DNA from: Bacteroidales bacterium
Lineage (GTDB): Bacteria; Bacteroidota; Bacteroidia; Bacteroidales; UBA12077
DNA: 64,000 bases
Assembly: GCA_018334675.1 (NCBI GenBank)
Contig: JAGXLL010000010.1
Location: forward strand, 1-64,000
Direction of reading: 5' to 3'
The number at the start of each line of letters is the position of its first letter. Within the stretch, counting starts at the first letter, position 1. The position numbers and the translations under genes are program-made. The notes below the pieces were generated by a model, which saw only the letters and a program-made list of their open reading frames with translations, ran no database searches and was not told the DNA's origin. Of this stretch, positions 52,155 to 61,379 are shown in pieces.

Positions 52155-52535
52155 ATGGCCGAAAAGACTAGGTACACGGATGCAGAATTGGCTGAATTCA
52201 AAGACATCATACTTAAGAAGCTTGAGAAAGCCCAAAAAGACTATGACCTTCTAAAAGCAGCCATAACCCACAGTGAAAGCAATGACACGGAGGACACTTC
52301 ACCCACATTCAAGGTCCTGGAAGAGGGTGCCACGACACTTTCCAGAGAAGAGGCCGGCAAACTTGCTCAAAGACAACTGAAATTCATACAGCATCTGAAG
52401 GCAGCTTTGATCAGGATAGAAAACAAAACCTATGGAGTTTGCAGGGTAACGGGAAAACTGATCGCCAAGGAAAGGCTTCGGGCAGTTCCCCATGCCACTT
52501 TAAGCATTGAAGCAAAGCAGCAACAACAAGGTTAA
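52155..52535 (+). CDS. TraR/DksA-family protein with degenerate zinc finger
   Basis: 126 residues. N-terminal helical hairpin (TDAELAEFKDIILKKLEKAQKDY ... SREEAGKLAQRQLKFIQHLKAALIRIE) and a C-terminal finger-like end (YGVCRVTGKLIAKERLRAVPHATLSIEAK). In DksA the finger has four cysteines; here only one remains. The overall design fits RNA polymerase secondary-channel binding, shown for DksA in enterobacteria. The cysteine-poor version is common in Bacteroidota. It sits 53 bp after ileS and before lspA, with a terminator in between. Confidence 0.9.
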   Translation: MAEKTRYTDAELAEFKDIILKKLEKAQKDYDLLKAAITHSESNDTEDTSPTFKVLEEGATTLSREEAGKLAQRQLKFIQHLKAALIRIENKTYGVCRVTGKLIAKERLRAVPHATLSIEAKQQQQG

Positions 52536-52560
52536 CATCCCGGCTGTAAATATTTTGGCA

Positions 52561-52592
52561 ATGATTGGCCATTTTTTGGCCAATCATATTTA
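52561..52592 (+). terminator. Terminator after the DksA-like gene
   Basis: ATGATTGGCCA (52561-52571) pairs with TGGCCAATCAT (52577-52587), 5-nt T loop, followed by T-rich sequence. A perfect 11-bp stem. Confidence 0.8.
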
Positions 52593-52627
52593 TTTTTGAC
52601 CCACATGTATTTGATCCAAGTATAGAT

Positions 52628-53380
52628 ATGTCAAAATCAACCCAAGCCCTGCTGATCATACTGATAATACTGGTTTTTGACCAGGTATTGAAGGTATGGG
52701 TAAAAACCACCATGATGCTGGGCGAAGAACACCTTATCCTGGGCGACTGGTTCATCCTGCACTTCACCGAGAACAACGGGATGGCTTTCGGCATGGAGTT
52801 TTGGGGAGAGAACGGGAAGGTATTCCTGACGCTCTTCCGTATCGCAGCTGTGATAGGTATAGGATGGTATCTGAACCGTCTGATCAGGGATAATAGCCCG
52901 GCAGGCCTGGTGGTTAGCGTGTCACTGATCATGGCAGGGGCCATTGGTAACATCATCGACAGTGTCTTCTATGGGGTGTTCTTCAACGGCAGTTTTCACC
53001 AGGTGGCCGAATTTCTTCCTGAAAAGGGCGGCTATTCATCCATCCTGCATGGAAAGGTAGTGGATATGCTTTATTTCCCTGTGCTCAAAGGTCATTATCC
53101 GGAATGGTTCCCTTTCCACAGTGGCCAGCAATTCATCTTCTTCAGGCCTGTCTTCAATATTGCCGACTCGGCCATCACGGCCGGTGTGATATCCATACTG
53201 GTTTTTCAGGGGCGTTTTTTCAAGGTCCACCATGAATCCCACAGTAAAAAGGAAAGCTACGAACAGCCAGGCCAAGAGCAAGAATCCTTCCATGGGGATA
53301 ATCCGGATAGCAAGGAAAATCCGTTTTCCGAAACAGGCACTTCCGCATCCGGCAACGACAAATCCAGGCATGAACAATAA
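52628..53380 (+). CDS. lspA: Lipoprotein signal peptidase (signal peptidase II) with long tail
   Basis: 250 residues from ATG 52628 (MSKSTQALLIILIILVFDQ). Catalytic aspartates lie in GAIGNIIDSVFYG and FRPVFNIADSAITAG; DQVLKVWVKTTM and FTENNGMAFGM are the other LspA landmarks. Four membrane helices. It cleaves the signal of prolipoproteins at the inner membrane, fitting the many lipoproteins in this window. Compared with the usual 160-170 residues it has an insert before the second catalytic Asp (about VFFNGSFHQVAEFLPEKGGYS to FHSGQQF) and a hydrophilic tail of about 55 residues (Ser/Glu/Asn-rich). Confidence 0.95.
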   Translation: MSKSTQALLIILIILVFDQVLKVWVKTTMMLGEEHLILGDWFILHFTENNGMAFGMEFWGENGKVFLTLFRIAAVIGIGWYLNRLIRDNSPAGLVVSVSLIMAGAIGNIIDSVFYGVFFNGSFHQVAEFLPEKGGYSSILHGKVVDMLYFPVLKGHYPEWFPFHSGQQFIFFRPVFNIADSAITAGVISILVFQGRFFKVHHESHSKKESYEQPGQEQESFHGDNPDSKENPFSETGTSASGNDKSRHEQ

Positions 53381-53397
53381 AGCCGGCAAATAAGGGC

Positions 53398-54258
53398 TTA
53401 TGCCGGCGCTGTGCCCTTCAGGTAAGCCTCCAGGGTAAAGGTCTGGTCGACCCGTATGCCCTTTTCTGTCTTCTTCAGATTGCAGCAGGGGTAGTATACA
53501 TCGTGTTCGAAAAACAGGATATCCCCATTTTTCCATGCCGATCCCAAAAAATCGCCCTTCTCTTTGATCGTATCCAGTTGAAAAAGATCGTAAGCCATGT
53601 TGAAGAGCAGCGGGATGTGGGCAGCCGTGGGAATCAAATCAGCGGCATAGATCATGCGTCCTTCTCCGGTGTCAATAACGGGGATCATCTGACCCGGGGT
53701 ATGGCCATTGACAAGATGCACCTCAAAGCCGGGAATGATTTCCTGCCGGCCGGTGACCAACCTAAGGCTTCCGCTTTCCTGGAGGGGCATGATGTTCTCC
53801 TGCAAAAAAGCGTCCTTTTCCCGGGGGTTAGGGTTGAGGGCCCAGTTCCATTGATCGCGGCTCACCCAGATGGTAGCATGGGGAAAAACGGGTTCATAGC
53901 TTTGATTTTCCACGCCCTTCCGGATGGCTCCTCCGCAATGGTCGGCGTGCAGGTGGGTCAGCACCACATCGGTCACATCCTCCGGCTTAAAACCCCATTG
54001 AGCCAGTCCGCCTTCCAGTCCGTCGCCCCCGTTGAGGTGCACGTGGCGGAAAAATTCTTCATCTTGCTTGTCGCCCCACCCCGTGTCGATCAGGATCAGC
54101 CTTTCACCCTCGCTCACCAAAAGCGAACGCAGGGAAAGATTCACCAGATTATGGTCGTCGGCGGGATAACGCTTCTGCCAGATGGCCTTGGGTACCACAC
54201 CAAACATGGCACCTCCGTCTACTTTAAAATTGGTAATATGAACGGGATATAATTCCAT
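53398..54258 (-). CDS. Metallo-beta-lactamase-fold hydrolase
   Basis: 286 residues without a signal peptide. Zinc site H-x-H-x-D-H in LTHLHADHCGGAI (about residues 104-116), further ligands in LVNGHTPGQMI and FEHDVYYPCC. The start MELYPVHITNFKVDGGAMFG and LILIDTGWGDK are standard for the AHL-lactonase/quorum-quenching-like and general MBL-fold group. Substrate unknown; lactone or thioester hydrolysis are possibilities. Convergent with lspA (17-bp gap), divergent from mpl. Confidence 0.9.
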   Translation of the reverse strand: MELYPVHITNFKVDGGAMFGVVPKAIWQKRYPADDHNLVNLSLRSLLVSEGERLILIDTGWGDKQDEEFFRHVHLNGGDGLEGGLAQWGFKPEDVTDVVLTHLHADHCGGAIRKGVENQSYEPVFPHATIWVSRDQWNWALNPNPREKDAFLQENIMPLQESGSLRLVTGRQEIIPGFEVHLVNGHTPGQMIPVIDTGEGRMIYAADLIPTAAHIPLLFNMAYDLFQLDTIKEKGDFLGSAWKNGDILFFEHDVYYPCCNLKKTEKGIRVDQTFTLEAYLKGTAPA

Positions 54259-54320
54259 AACAAACCTGAATTAAATGATTTTTTATTTCTTTTGCAAATA
54301 TAATCCAACAGCTTCACCAA

Positions 54321-55700
54321 ATGAAAGTTCATTTTATCGCCATAGGCGGAAGTGTGATGCACAACCTGGCCATCGCCCTCCATCTGAAAGGATATGAAGT
54401 ATCCGGTTCCGATGATCAGATATTTGACCCGGCCCGGAGCCGGCTTCAAAAACACAGGCTTCTGCCCGCTGAGATGGGATGGCACACCACACGGATACAC
54501 CACGGCCTGGATGCGGTGATCCTGGGCATGCACGCCCGGGAAGAAAACCCGGAATTACAAAAGGCAAGGGATCTGGGCTTGAAGATATGGTCCTTCCCCG
54601 AATACCTCTACCAACAAACCAAAGACAAGAAAAGAGTCGTCATCGGCGGCAGTCATGGAAAAACCACCATCACTTCGATGATCATGCACGTGCTCCGCGA
54701 AGCCGCCATACCCTTCGACTATATGGTGGGGGCGCAGATAGAGGGATTCGATACCATGGTAGGTCTCAGCCATGAGGCAGAAGTGGCTGTTTTTGAAGGC
54801 GACGAATATCTGTCTTCTCCCATCGACCCCACCCCCAAATTTCACCTTTACAAACCCCACATAGCCCTCATCAGTGGCATAGCATGGGACCACATCAATG
54901 TATTCCCCACCTTTGAACAATACCTGGACCAATTCCGTATTTTTGCCGAAGAGATCGAGCCTGGCGGCACCCTGATCCATTACAGCGAGGATAAGCATAC
55001 GGCTCAGATAGCGGGATATGCGAGGAGTGACATTAAAAAGACCGGATACCGGCAACACCCAAGGTCGCGGGACGGGAAATACCTGCTTACGGCTACCGGC
55101 GAAAAAATACCCTTTCGTCTTTTCGGAGTTCACAATGCGGCCAATGTGAGGGCAGCGCTCGAGGCTTGCAGGGAACTGGGAATAGAGGATCAGACCTTTT
55201 ACAGTGCCATCCGGACCTTTACAGGAGCATCCAAAAGACTTGAAAAACTGGGAGAAAACAGCCATACTGCCGTCTTTCTTGACTTTGCCCATGCCCCCTC
55301 CAAATTAAAAGCCACCGTTGCGGCGGTGAAAGAGCGCTTCCCTTCCAGGCAACTCGTGGCCTGCATGGAACTACATACCTTCAGCAGCCTGAATAAAAAC
55401 TTCATCGGCCAGTATGGCCATACCATGGATCAGGCCGATGTAGCCATGGTATACTTTAATCCCGAAACCATCCGCCACAAAAAGCTGGATATGCTTCAAC
55501 CCCGGGAGGTGCGGGAGGCTTTTTCGCTCGAAACACTAAAGGTATACAACCAGGCGCAGCAGCTTCAGGCCGACCTGCTTAGTTTTTCTTTCGCCCATAC
55601 CAATCTGCTGCTGATGACTTCCGGCAACTTCGATGGCATAGATCTTCATGCACTAACCGGTAAAATCCTTTCCGGACGGGCCCCGGGAAAAAGAAGCTGA
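54321..55700 (+). CDS. mpl: Mur ligase-family peptidoglycan-recycling enzyme (Mpl-like)
   Basis: 459 residues. N-terminal nucleotide-sugar domain (VHFIAIGGSVMHNLAIALHLKGYEVSGSD), ATP P-loop VIGGSHGKTTITSM (about residues 110-123), VFEGDEYLSSPIDPTPKF, HINVFPTFEQY, FGVHNAANVRAAL and FLDFAHAPSKLKATV. The residues match Mpl, which ligates the released tripeptide L-Ala-gamma-D-Glu-meso-DAP onto UDP-MurNAc in cell-wall recycling. MurC is the closest alternative. Bacteroidota often carry this Mpl-like form. Cytosolic; divergent from the MBL gene. Confidence 0.9.
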   Translation: MKVHFIAIGGSVMHNLAIALHLKGYEVSGSDDQIFDPARSRLQKHRLLPAEMGWHTTRIHHGLDAVILGMHAREENPELQKARDLGLKIWSFPEYLYQQTKDKKRVVIGGSHGKTTITSMIMHVLREAAIPFDYMVGAQIEGFDTMVGLSHEAEVAVFEGDEYLSSPIDPTPKFHLYKPHIALISGIAWDHINVFPTFEQYLDQFRIFAEEIEPGGTLIHYSEDKHTAQIAGYARSDIKKTGYRQHPRSRDGKYLLTATGEKIPFRLFGVHNAANVRAALEACRELGIEDQTFYSAIRTFTGASKRLEKLGENSHTAVFLDFAHAPSKLKATVAAVKERFPSRQLVACMELHTFSSLNKNFIGQYGHTMDQADVAMVYFNPETIRHKKLDMLQPREVREAFSLETLKVYNQAQQLQADLLSFSFAHTNLLLMTSGNFDGIDLHALTGKILSGRAPGKRS

Positions 55701-55813
55701 ATCATTGCCCAAATCTTTCAGGAATCATTAATTTTGCCTCTAGTGGAAAACTTGTTTTTTACCCTGATTTGTGTTAATTTTTCGTTTTCTCTTGCAAATT
55801 AAAACCCAACAAC

Positions 55814-56266
55814 ATGGATAAACTAGAGATCAAAGAAATCAGAAATCCTGAAGATTTTGGTGAATTGACCAAGAAGCAATTTGTGGATTTTCTGTTTGAA
55901 CACCTCGACAAGTTTGGGGATCCCAAGCCCGCCATCGAAAAATCGATCGATTACGCCTTCTCTACTTCAGAAGGCAAGGGCGGATTCCTCCTGGCAGCCT
56001 GGTATGATAACAATTTGGTAGGAGGCCTTGTCATGAACAATACAGGTATGAGCGGTTATATCCCTGAGAACATTCTGGTCTACGTAGCGGTAGATGCCAA
56101 ATACCGGGGTAAAGGCTTTGGAGAGCAGATCATTAAGAAATCTTTTGAAGTGGCAGAAGGCGACATCAAGCTGCATGTGGAATATGACAACCCGGCCAAA
56201 AGGCTCTATGAAAGGGTAGGCATGAAAACCAAATATGCAGAGATGCGCTACGAAAAGAAAAAATAA
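55814..56266 (+). CDS. GNAT-family N-acetyltransferase
   Basis: 150 residues. The acetyl-CoA binding motif of the GNAT fold is seen as VAVDAKYRGKGFGEQIIKKS (about 95-114; R/Q-x-x-G-x-G/A pattern), followed by HVEYDNPAKRLYERVGMK, the usual motif B end. Cytosolic. It lies 14 bp before a PLP-dependent racemase-like gene, so the pair may act on one amine or amino acid. Substrate unknown. Confidence 0.9.
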   Translation: MDKLEIKEIRNPEDFGELTKKQFVDFLFEHLDKFGDPKPAIEKSIDYAFSTSEGKGGFLLAAWYDNNLVGGLVMNNTGMSGYIPENILVYVAVDAKYRGKGFGEQIIKKSFEVAEGDIKLHVEYDNPAKRLYERVGMKTKYAEMRYEKKK

Positions 56267-56280
56267 GGCATTTTCAATAC

Positions 56281-57378
56281 ATGGCAGAACTTGTTGTAAA
56301 GACAAACAATATCATCAAGAACATCCAGAAGCTGGATGCTTTCCTTAAGAAACGCAACATTCAATGGAGTCTGGTCAGTAAGGTACTCTCCGGGGACGAG
56401 GATTTTCTGCGCAGGATCCTGGTGGACGATGTGGTGGAGCGGTTGCATTCCATTGGTGAATCCAGGCTCTCGAGCCTGAAGAATATCAAGAAGGTCAACC
56501 CCGACATCACCACCATCTACATCAAACCGCCGGCCAAGCAGTTGGCCCGACATATCGTAGAGTGTGCGGACATCTCCGTCAACACCAGCGCCGAGACCAT
56601 AGAGACCCTCAACAAGGAGGCCAGGAAGCAGAAAAAAATCCATAAGGTCATCATCTTCATTGAGCTGGGTGAACTCAGGGAAGGTGTTCTGCGGGAGAAC
56701 ATCGTGGAGTTCTATAAAAGGGTATTCAACCTCTCCAATATTGATATCATCGCCATCGGCTCAAACCTGGGTTGCATGTACGGCATCGAACCCACTTATG
56801 ACAAACTGGTTCAGCTAAGCCTCTTCAAGCAGCTTTTAGAGGAAACTTTTAACAAAAAGATCGACCTGATATCGGGCGGCAGCTCCATCACCCTACCCCT
56901 GATCAAGAAGAACCTGGTGCCCTCCTCGATCAACCATTTCCGCATCGGTGAGGCAGCCTTTTTCGGCACCAGCCCCCTGGACGACAAGCGTTTTTCCGAT
57001 TTGAGCACCGATACCTTCAGCCTGCATACCAACATCATCGAGATGGAAGAAAAATGGAACGTCCCCGATGGAGTGATCGGCGAGGGCAACATCGGCCATA
57101 CAGCAGATACCGAACCGGAAGACGAAATCACCAAGACCTACCGGGCCATACTCGACTTCGGGCTGTTGGACGTGGATGTCAATGACCTGAAGGTAAAGGA
57201 CAAGAACGTCAAATTCATCGGTACCACCTCTGACATGACCGTCTACGACCTGGGTCAGAACCTGAACTCCAAACTGAAGCAGAAGTACCAGGTTGGAAAC
57301 AAGATGTTCTTCAAGCCCAACTACATGGCCGTGGCGCGCTGTATGAACTCGAAGTTCGTGGATCTGAAAATCAAATAA
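56281..57378 (+). CDS. PLP-dependent alanine/ornithine racemase-like protein (fold type III)
   Basis: 365 residues. The N-terminal alanine-racemase-like barrel contains the probable PLP lysine Lys34 (WSLVSKVL). ADISVNTSAETIETLN, FIELGELREGV and LISGGSSITLPLI follow the pattern of ornithine racemases and YhfX-like proteins, and a C-terminal beta region follows (DVDVNDLKVKDKNVKFIGTTSDM). These enzymes interconvert L- and D-amino acids in the cytosol. The preceding GNAT gene (14 bp away) suggests that the product or substrate is acetylated. The GELREG stretch is as in ornithine racemase. No closer assignment possible. Confidence 0.85.
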   Translation: MAELVVKTNNIIKNIQKLDAFLKKRNIQWSLVSKVLSGDEDFLRRILVDDVVERLHSIGESRLSSLKNIKKVNPDITTIYIKPPAKQLARHIVECADISVNTSAETIETLNKEARKQKKIHKVIIFIELGELREGVLRENIVEFYKRVFNLSNIDIIAIGSNLGCMYGIEPTYDKLVQLSLFKQLLEETFNKKIDLISGGSSITLPLIKKNLVPSSINHFRIGEAAFFGTSPLDDKRFSDLSTDTFSLHTNIIEMEEKWNVPDGVIGEGNIGHTADTEPEDEITKTYRAILDFGLLDVDVNDLKVKDKNVKFIGTTSDMTVYDLGQNLNSKLKQKYQVGNKMFFKPNYMAVARCMNSKFVDLKIK

Positions 57379-57531
57379 GTATCCCGCCCGGGGTTAACCG
57401 ATCTCCACAGATTTAAAGCCTATGACCATCATGCAACGCCCCCTGGCAGGAACCTCTCCGGCAACGGTCAGGAATTTCCGGCCAGCGCGTCAGTCGGCCG
57501 GTTAAAAAATTACATTTTTTTATCCTTTTTA

Positions 57532-57562
57532 TTTGCAAAAAAGATAAAAAGCTTTAGTTTTG
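57532..57562 (+). promoter_or_regulatory. Consensus promoter of the tRNA-Glu - rpsT unit
   Basis: TTTG (57532-57535), exactly 19 nt, TAGTTTTG (57555-57562), a perfect match to the Bacteroidota consensus. Transcription would begin near 57569, about 26 nt before the tRNA. The A/T-rich DNA upstream (57505-57531) would suit a strong promoter. Confidence 0.8.
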
Positions 57563-57594
57563 CATCACCAATTTTGAGATGTTCATTCATAAAT

Positions 57595-57666
57595 GGTCCG
57601 TTCGTCTAGGGGTTAGGACGCCAGGTTTTCATCCTGGTAACAGGGGTTCGATTCCCCTACGGACTG
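57595..57666 (+). tRNA. tRNA-Glu (anticodon TTC)
   Basis: 72 nt without encoded CCA. Acceptor stem 57595-57601 with 57659-57665 (first pair G-T), D arm with TCTAGGGGTTAGGAC, anticodon stem CCAGG/CCTGG around loop TTTTCAT (anticodon TTC), and T arm with GGTTCGATTCC. Discriminator G57666. A short T run follows. Confidence 0.95.
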
Positions 57667-57696
57667 CTTTTTAAATAATCAAATCAGGGAACGCAA

Positions 57697-57957
57697 ATGC
57701 CAACTCACAAGTCATCAGAGAAGCGAGAAAGACAGAGCCAGAAAAGAAAAGTGCACAACAAGTATTATGCAAAAACCATGCGTAATGCTGTAAAAGGGCT
57801 CAGGAACACCACCGATAAGCAGGAAGCCGAGAAAAAGCTCCCTGAAGTAACGGCTATGATTGACAAGCTGGCCAAGAAAAACATCATTCACAAGAACAAA
57901 GCTGCCAACCTGAAGTCGAGCCTGGCCCATCAAATCAACAGGATGGGACAAGAGTAA
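57697..57957 (+). CDS. rpsT: 30S ribosomal protein S20
   Basis: 86 residues, very basic and helical, with the usual S20 pattern: [20 protein letters not shown] at the N-terminus, MRNAVKGLR, and [23 protein letters not shown] at the end. It binds 16S rRNA early in 30S assembly. It lies 30 bp after tRNA-Glu and shares its promoter; a strong terminator follows. [10 protein letters not shown] start supported by the normal family length. Confidence 0.97.
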   Translation: MPTHKSSEKRERQSQKRKVHNKYYAKTMRNAVKGLRNTTDKQEAEKKLPEVTAMIDKLAKKNIIHKNKAANLKSSLAHQINRMGQE

Positions 57958-57978
57958 ACCAACCATCATGCAAGATAC

Positions 57979-58015
57979 AAAAAGGGTTCTCCGCCGTTGG
58001 CGTGGAGCCCTTTTT
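57979..58015 (+). terminator. Terminator after rpsT
   Basis: 12-bp stem 57979-57990 with 58004-58015 (two G-T pairs), left A run and right T run, loop containing a small GCC/GGC pair. It may also stop rodA transcription from the other side. Confidence 0.88.
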
Positions 58016-58108
58016 ATTTGCCTGCAGGGCGGGCAAAAAGAGTCATGAGGTTGCAACAGGGAGGTATCCGAGGGGATCAATTCAGACCATAAGGGGCCCA
58101 TCGGTGAA

Positions 58109-59533
58109 TCATTGCAACACTTTCAGGCGGCTCACATCCAGGCGGATGAAAACAAACAGCAGAATGGTGAAGGCCCACAGGGAAGACCCCCCATAACTAA
58201 TGAAAGGAAGGGGTATACCGATCACTGGTACCAGGCCGATGGTCATGCCGATGTTGATGACAAAATGAAAAAACAACACCGATATCACCCCGTAGCCATA
58301 TATCCGGCTAAAGGCGGATCGTTGCCTTTCAGCAAGGAACAAGAGCCGAAGCAACAGCATGATGAACAGGGATATCAATACAAAAGACCCGATAAATCCC
58401 CATTCTTCGCCAATGGTACAAAAGATGAAATCGGTACTCTGCTCGGGAACAAAATCAAATTTGGTCTGCGTGCCATTGAGGAATCCCTTGCCTGTTAAAC
58501 GGCCCGAACCAATGGCAATCTTACTCTGATTGATGTTATAGCCTGCACCCAGCGGATCCGATTCCAGCCCCAGTAATTGGTTGATGCGTTTCTGCTGGTG
58601 AGACTCCAGAAAATTGTTGAACACATGGTCCACCGAATAAGCCACGCCGATGGAGCCAAAAAGCAACACCAAAAGAAGCATTACCCTGGACACCTTATGC
58701 CAGTATGCAAGGATGATGTAGAAGATACTGGAAAAAACCAGGGCTCCCAGGATCACATAGTACATGGATACATTCAGCTGGAACACATAATTGATTCCGT
58801 AGAACAGTCCTCCCGATATGAGCAGTATCCCTGCCGCAACCCACACGTATTTGAACCGCTTATTGAGGATCCACAGCACGATCAATGCCAGGCCTATGGT
58901 ACCAAATATCACGAACAGCTTACCCAGGATCAGGGTGAAGATGAAAAGGGCGATCACGTATACACCGAAAAGCAGCACCCCCAGGGAGAGCCCCTGCCGG
59001 TATAACACCAATATAAAGGCGGTGAAAACAAGCGCTGATCCGGTATCGTTCTGAAGAAGGATGATGGCCATCGGGACCAGGATGATCAGGGCAAGCCGCA
59101 AATAGGTCTTCATGCGGTTCAGGGTGATGTTGTGTGAGCTTAGGTACCGGGCCAGTGCCAGAGCGGTGGTAATCTTGGCAAATTCGGCCGGCTGGAAACG
59201 CACATTACCAAATTCCAGCCAGGCCCGGGACCCGTGAATCTCTGTTCCGAAAAGGGTCACCACCACCAGCAGTAACAAAACCACAAAATGCAGGAAGTAG
59301 GCAAAAAAGGAGTAAAAATTGCTGTCGATGATCATGATCAGGATCGCTATCACAAATGCCGCCGAGATCCATATCAGCTGCTTGCCATAACGCTGTGAAA
59401 AATCCAAGATGCTTTGATGCTCCTCGTTGTAAACAGCCGAATAGATGTTGATCCATCCCAGAAAAACCAATAAAACATATAAAATAACCGTCAGCCAGTC
59501 GATATTCGACCAAACATTAATCCTCCTCTTCAT
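58109..59533 (-). CDS. rodA: Rod-shape peptidoglycan glycosyltransferase RodA
   Basis: 474 residues from ATG 59533 ([14 protein letters not shown]); the 13 codons before it overlap mrdA and have no family match. SEDS protein with about ten membrane helices: [52 protein letters not shown] (the conserved extracytoplasmic W-x-x-x-G-x-x-x-QPSE-type motif), LEDDTG-like [12 protein letters not shown] with the catalytic Asp, [20 protein letters not shown] and [10 protein letters not shown]. It polymerises lipid II in the elongasome with PBP2. It overlaps mrdA by 17 bp, last gene of the operon. Confidence 0.97.
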   Translation of the reverse strand: MKRRINVWSNIDWLTVILYVLLVFLGWINIYSAVYNEEHQSILDFSQRYGKQLIWISAAFVIAILIMIIDSNFYSFFAYFLHFVVLLLLVVVTLFGTEIHGSRAWLEFGNVRFQPAEFAKITTALALARYLSSHNITLNRMKTYLRLALIILVPMAIILLQNDTGSALVFTAFILVLYRQGLSLGVLLFGVYVIALFIFTLILGKLFVIFGTIGLALIVLWILNKRFKYVWVAAGILLISGGLFYGINYVFQLNVSMYYVILGALVFSSIFYIILAYWHKVSRVMLLLVLLFGSIGVAYSVDHVFNNFLESHQQKRINQLLGLESDPLGAGYNINQSKIAIGSGRLTGKGFLNGTQTKFDFVPEQSTDFIFCTIGEEWGFIGSFVLISLFIMLLLRLLFLAERQRSAFSRIYGYGVISVLFFHFVINIGMTIGLVPVIGIPLPFISYGGSSLWAFTILLFVFIRLDVSRLKVLQ

Positions 59534-61367
59534 CTTCCTCCTTTTTATTGAGCAGGTTGGCACTGGTAACATAATCTTCCCACCATTGTATGTCGGGGCC
59601 GCCCTTCAGGTATTTCTCGATCATCAGCTTGGCGGTGGGGGCGGCCCAGGTTGCTCCGAAGCCTCCGTTCTCAATGTAAACGGCCAGTGCTATTTGAGGA
59701 TCGTCCTTAGGGGCAAAGGCAATAAATATAGAGTGGTCTTTACCATGGGGGTTTTCAGCCGTACCCGTCTTACCGCACACCGTGATGCTGTCCACACGGG
59801 CCGTTCGGGCCGTGCTGCCAGTTCCGGGTTCTCCGTTCACTGCCAGGTCCATGCCTTCTATTACTTCTTCGAAATACACCGAGTCCACCATCGTTTCATG
59901 CTTCTGCTGAAAACGTTGTTGGATCGTTTCTTCCCCCTCAATACGCTTCACAATGTGGGGGGTATAAAAATGCCCGCGGTTGGCGATAGCCGATGTCGTA
60001 TTCGCCATCTGTACAGGTGTGATGCCCAGTTCCCCCTGACCGATTGCCAGACTGATCACGTTGAGATAACCCCAGCGGTTCTTGCCGTAGTATTTATTAT
60101 AATAATCCACGGTAGGAAGAAAGCCGGCCACTTCACTGGGCAGGTCAATATTTAGCTTATCGCCTAAGCCAAAGGATTGCAAATGACTCTTCCAGTTGGT
60201 GAATGCTTTGGAGATGCTTTCAAACTCCGCGTCCTGTAATATCCTTTTGAATACATGGGCATAATAATTGTTACAGGAAACCTTGATCGACTCGATCAGA
60301 TCCACTGGTGAGGGATGGTTGTGGCATCCCATATGGAAATTACCGGCGTAAAACCCGCCATGGCATTCGTAGGTGGTTCCCGGATACAACACACCTTCCT
60401 GCCGGCCGATCAGGGCGTTCATCACCTTGAAGGTGGATCCGGGCGGATATCTTGCCATCAGGCCCCGGTTAAACAGGGGTTCCAATGTATCTTGCTGCAG
60501 ATTCTGATAATTGCGTGTACGCTGGCGGCCCACCATCAAGCCCGGGTCGTAACCCGGAGTGGATACCAGCGAGAGGATCTCACCAGTGGCCGGCTCTATG
60601 GCTACGATGCTGCCGATCTTATTCTCCATCAGCTTCTCGCCGTAACGCTGCAAATCTATGTCCAGCGTGGAGACGATGTTGGTCCCCACCTCTGCTTTCT
60701 CATCATAGCGGCCGTTGTTGTAGGATCCTTTGATCCGGTTGTGCACATCCACCAGGTAAATCTTCACTCCTTTATCTCCCCTGAGAACACCCTCATACGA
60801 CTTCTCGAGGCCGCTGGCCCCTATGTAATCGCCGGATTTGTAATAGGAGCTGGTATCCACCAGCTTATCACTTACCTCCCCCACATAACCCAGAACGTGG
60901 GATGCATTATCGTATTTATATTTGCGAACGGTTCGCGGCTGAACGAAAAAACCGGGGAATTTGTACATCTTCTCCTGCAACCGGGCATAAGTTTCCGAGG
61001 AGACCAATTTCAGAAAAATGGAGGGCTTATAGCGGGAGTAATTTTTAGCCTCCTGCAGCTTCTTCTCCAGGTAGGAGCGTTCAATCTTAAGGATGCGGCA
61101 AAACTCGGTGGTATCAAAATGGCTCAGATGCTGAGGGTTGACCATAATATCATAGGCGGCCTGGTTATATACCAGCAATTCGCCGTTTCGGTCATAGATC
61201 AATCCGCGTGCCGGATATTGGGTGATCCGCCTGACCACGTTGTTGGTAGCAGCCGGAGTATAATCGGAACTGACTACCTGGATCAGGAATAACTTGACCA
61301 GAAATATTACTGCAATCAATAATATGACAAACGCTATGATATTTCTTCTGGCGGCAAAGGTATCCAA
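59517..61367 (-). CDS. mrdA: Penicillin-binding protein 2 (elongasome transpeptidase)
   Basis: 616 residues. One N-terminal membrane helix ([20 protein letters not shown]), a dimerisation/pedestal region ([15 protein letters not shown]), and a transpeptidase domain with Ser311-x-x-Lys (STFK in [10 protein letters not shown]), S-x-N in SCNNYYAH and KTG in [10 protein letters not shown]. It cross-links new peptidoglycan together with RodA during elongation, under MreBCD control, in the inner membrane facing the periplasm. It starts 12 bp after mreD, ends within rodA, and has an acidic Glu/Asp-rich C-terminus. Confidence 0.98.
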   Translation of the reverse strand: MDTFAARRNIIAFVILLIAVIFLVKLFLIQVVSSDYTPAATNNVVRRITQYPARGLIYDRNGELLVYNQAAYDIMVNPQHLSHFDTTEFCRILKIERSYLEKKLQEAKNYSRYKPSIFLKLVSSETYARLQEKMYKFPGFFVQPRTVRKYKYDNASHVLGYVGEVSDKLVDTSSYYKSGDYIGASGLEKSYEGVLRGDKGVKIYLVDVHNRIKGSYNNGRYDEKAEVGTNIVSTLDIDLQRYGEKLMENKIGSIVAIEPATGEILSLVSTPGYDPGLMVGRQRTRNYQNLQQDTLEPLFNRGLMARYPPGSTFKVMNALIGRQEGVLYPGTTYECHGGFYAGNFHMGCHNHPSPVDLIESIKVSCNNYYAHVFKRILQDAEFESISKAFTNWKSHLQSFGLGDKLNIDLPSEVAGFLPTVDYYNKYYGKNRWGYLNVISLAIGQGELGITPVQMANTTSAIANRGHFYTPHIVKRIEGEETIQQRFQQKHETMVDSVYFEEVIEGMDLAVNGEPGTGSTARTARVDSITVCGKTGTAENPHGKDHSIFIAFAPKDDPQIALAVYIENGGFGATWAAPTAKLMIEKYLKGGPDIQWWEDYVTSANLLNKKEEDEEED

Positions 61368-61379
61368 AGTCAGGCTTCT

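Noticed and set aside
54555-55292. Minus-strand frame of 245 codons inside mpl
   Set aside because: Mirror frame of a strongly supported Mur-ligase gene.
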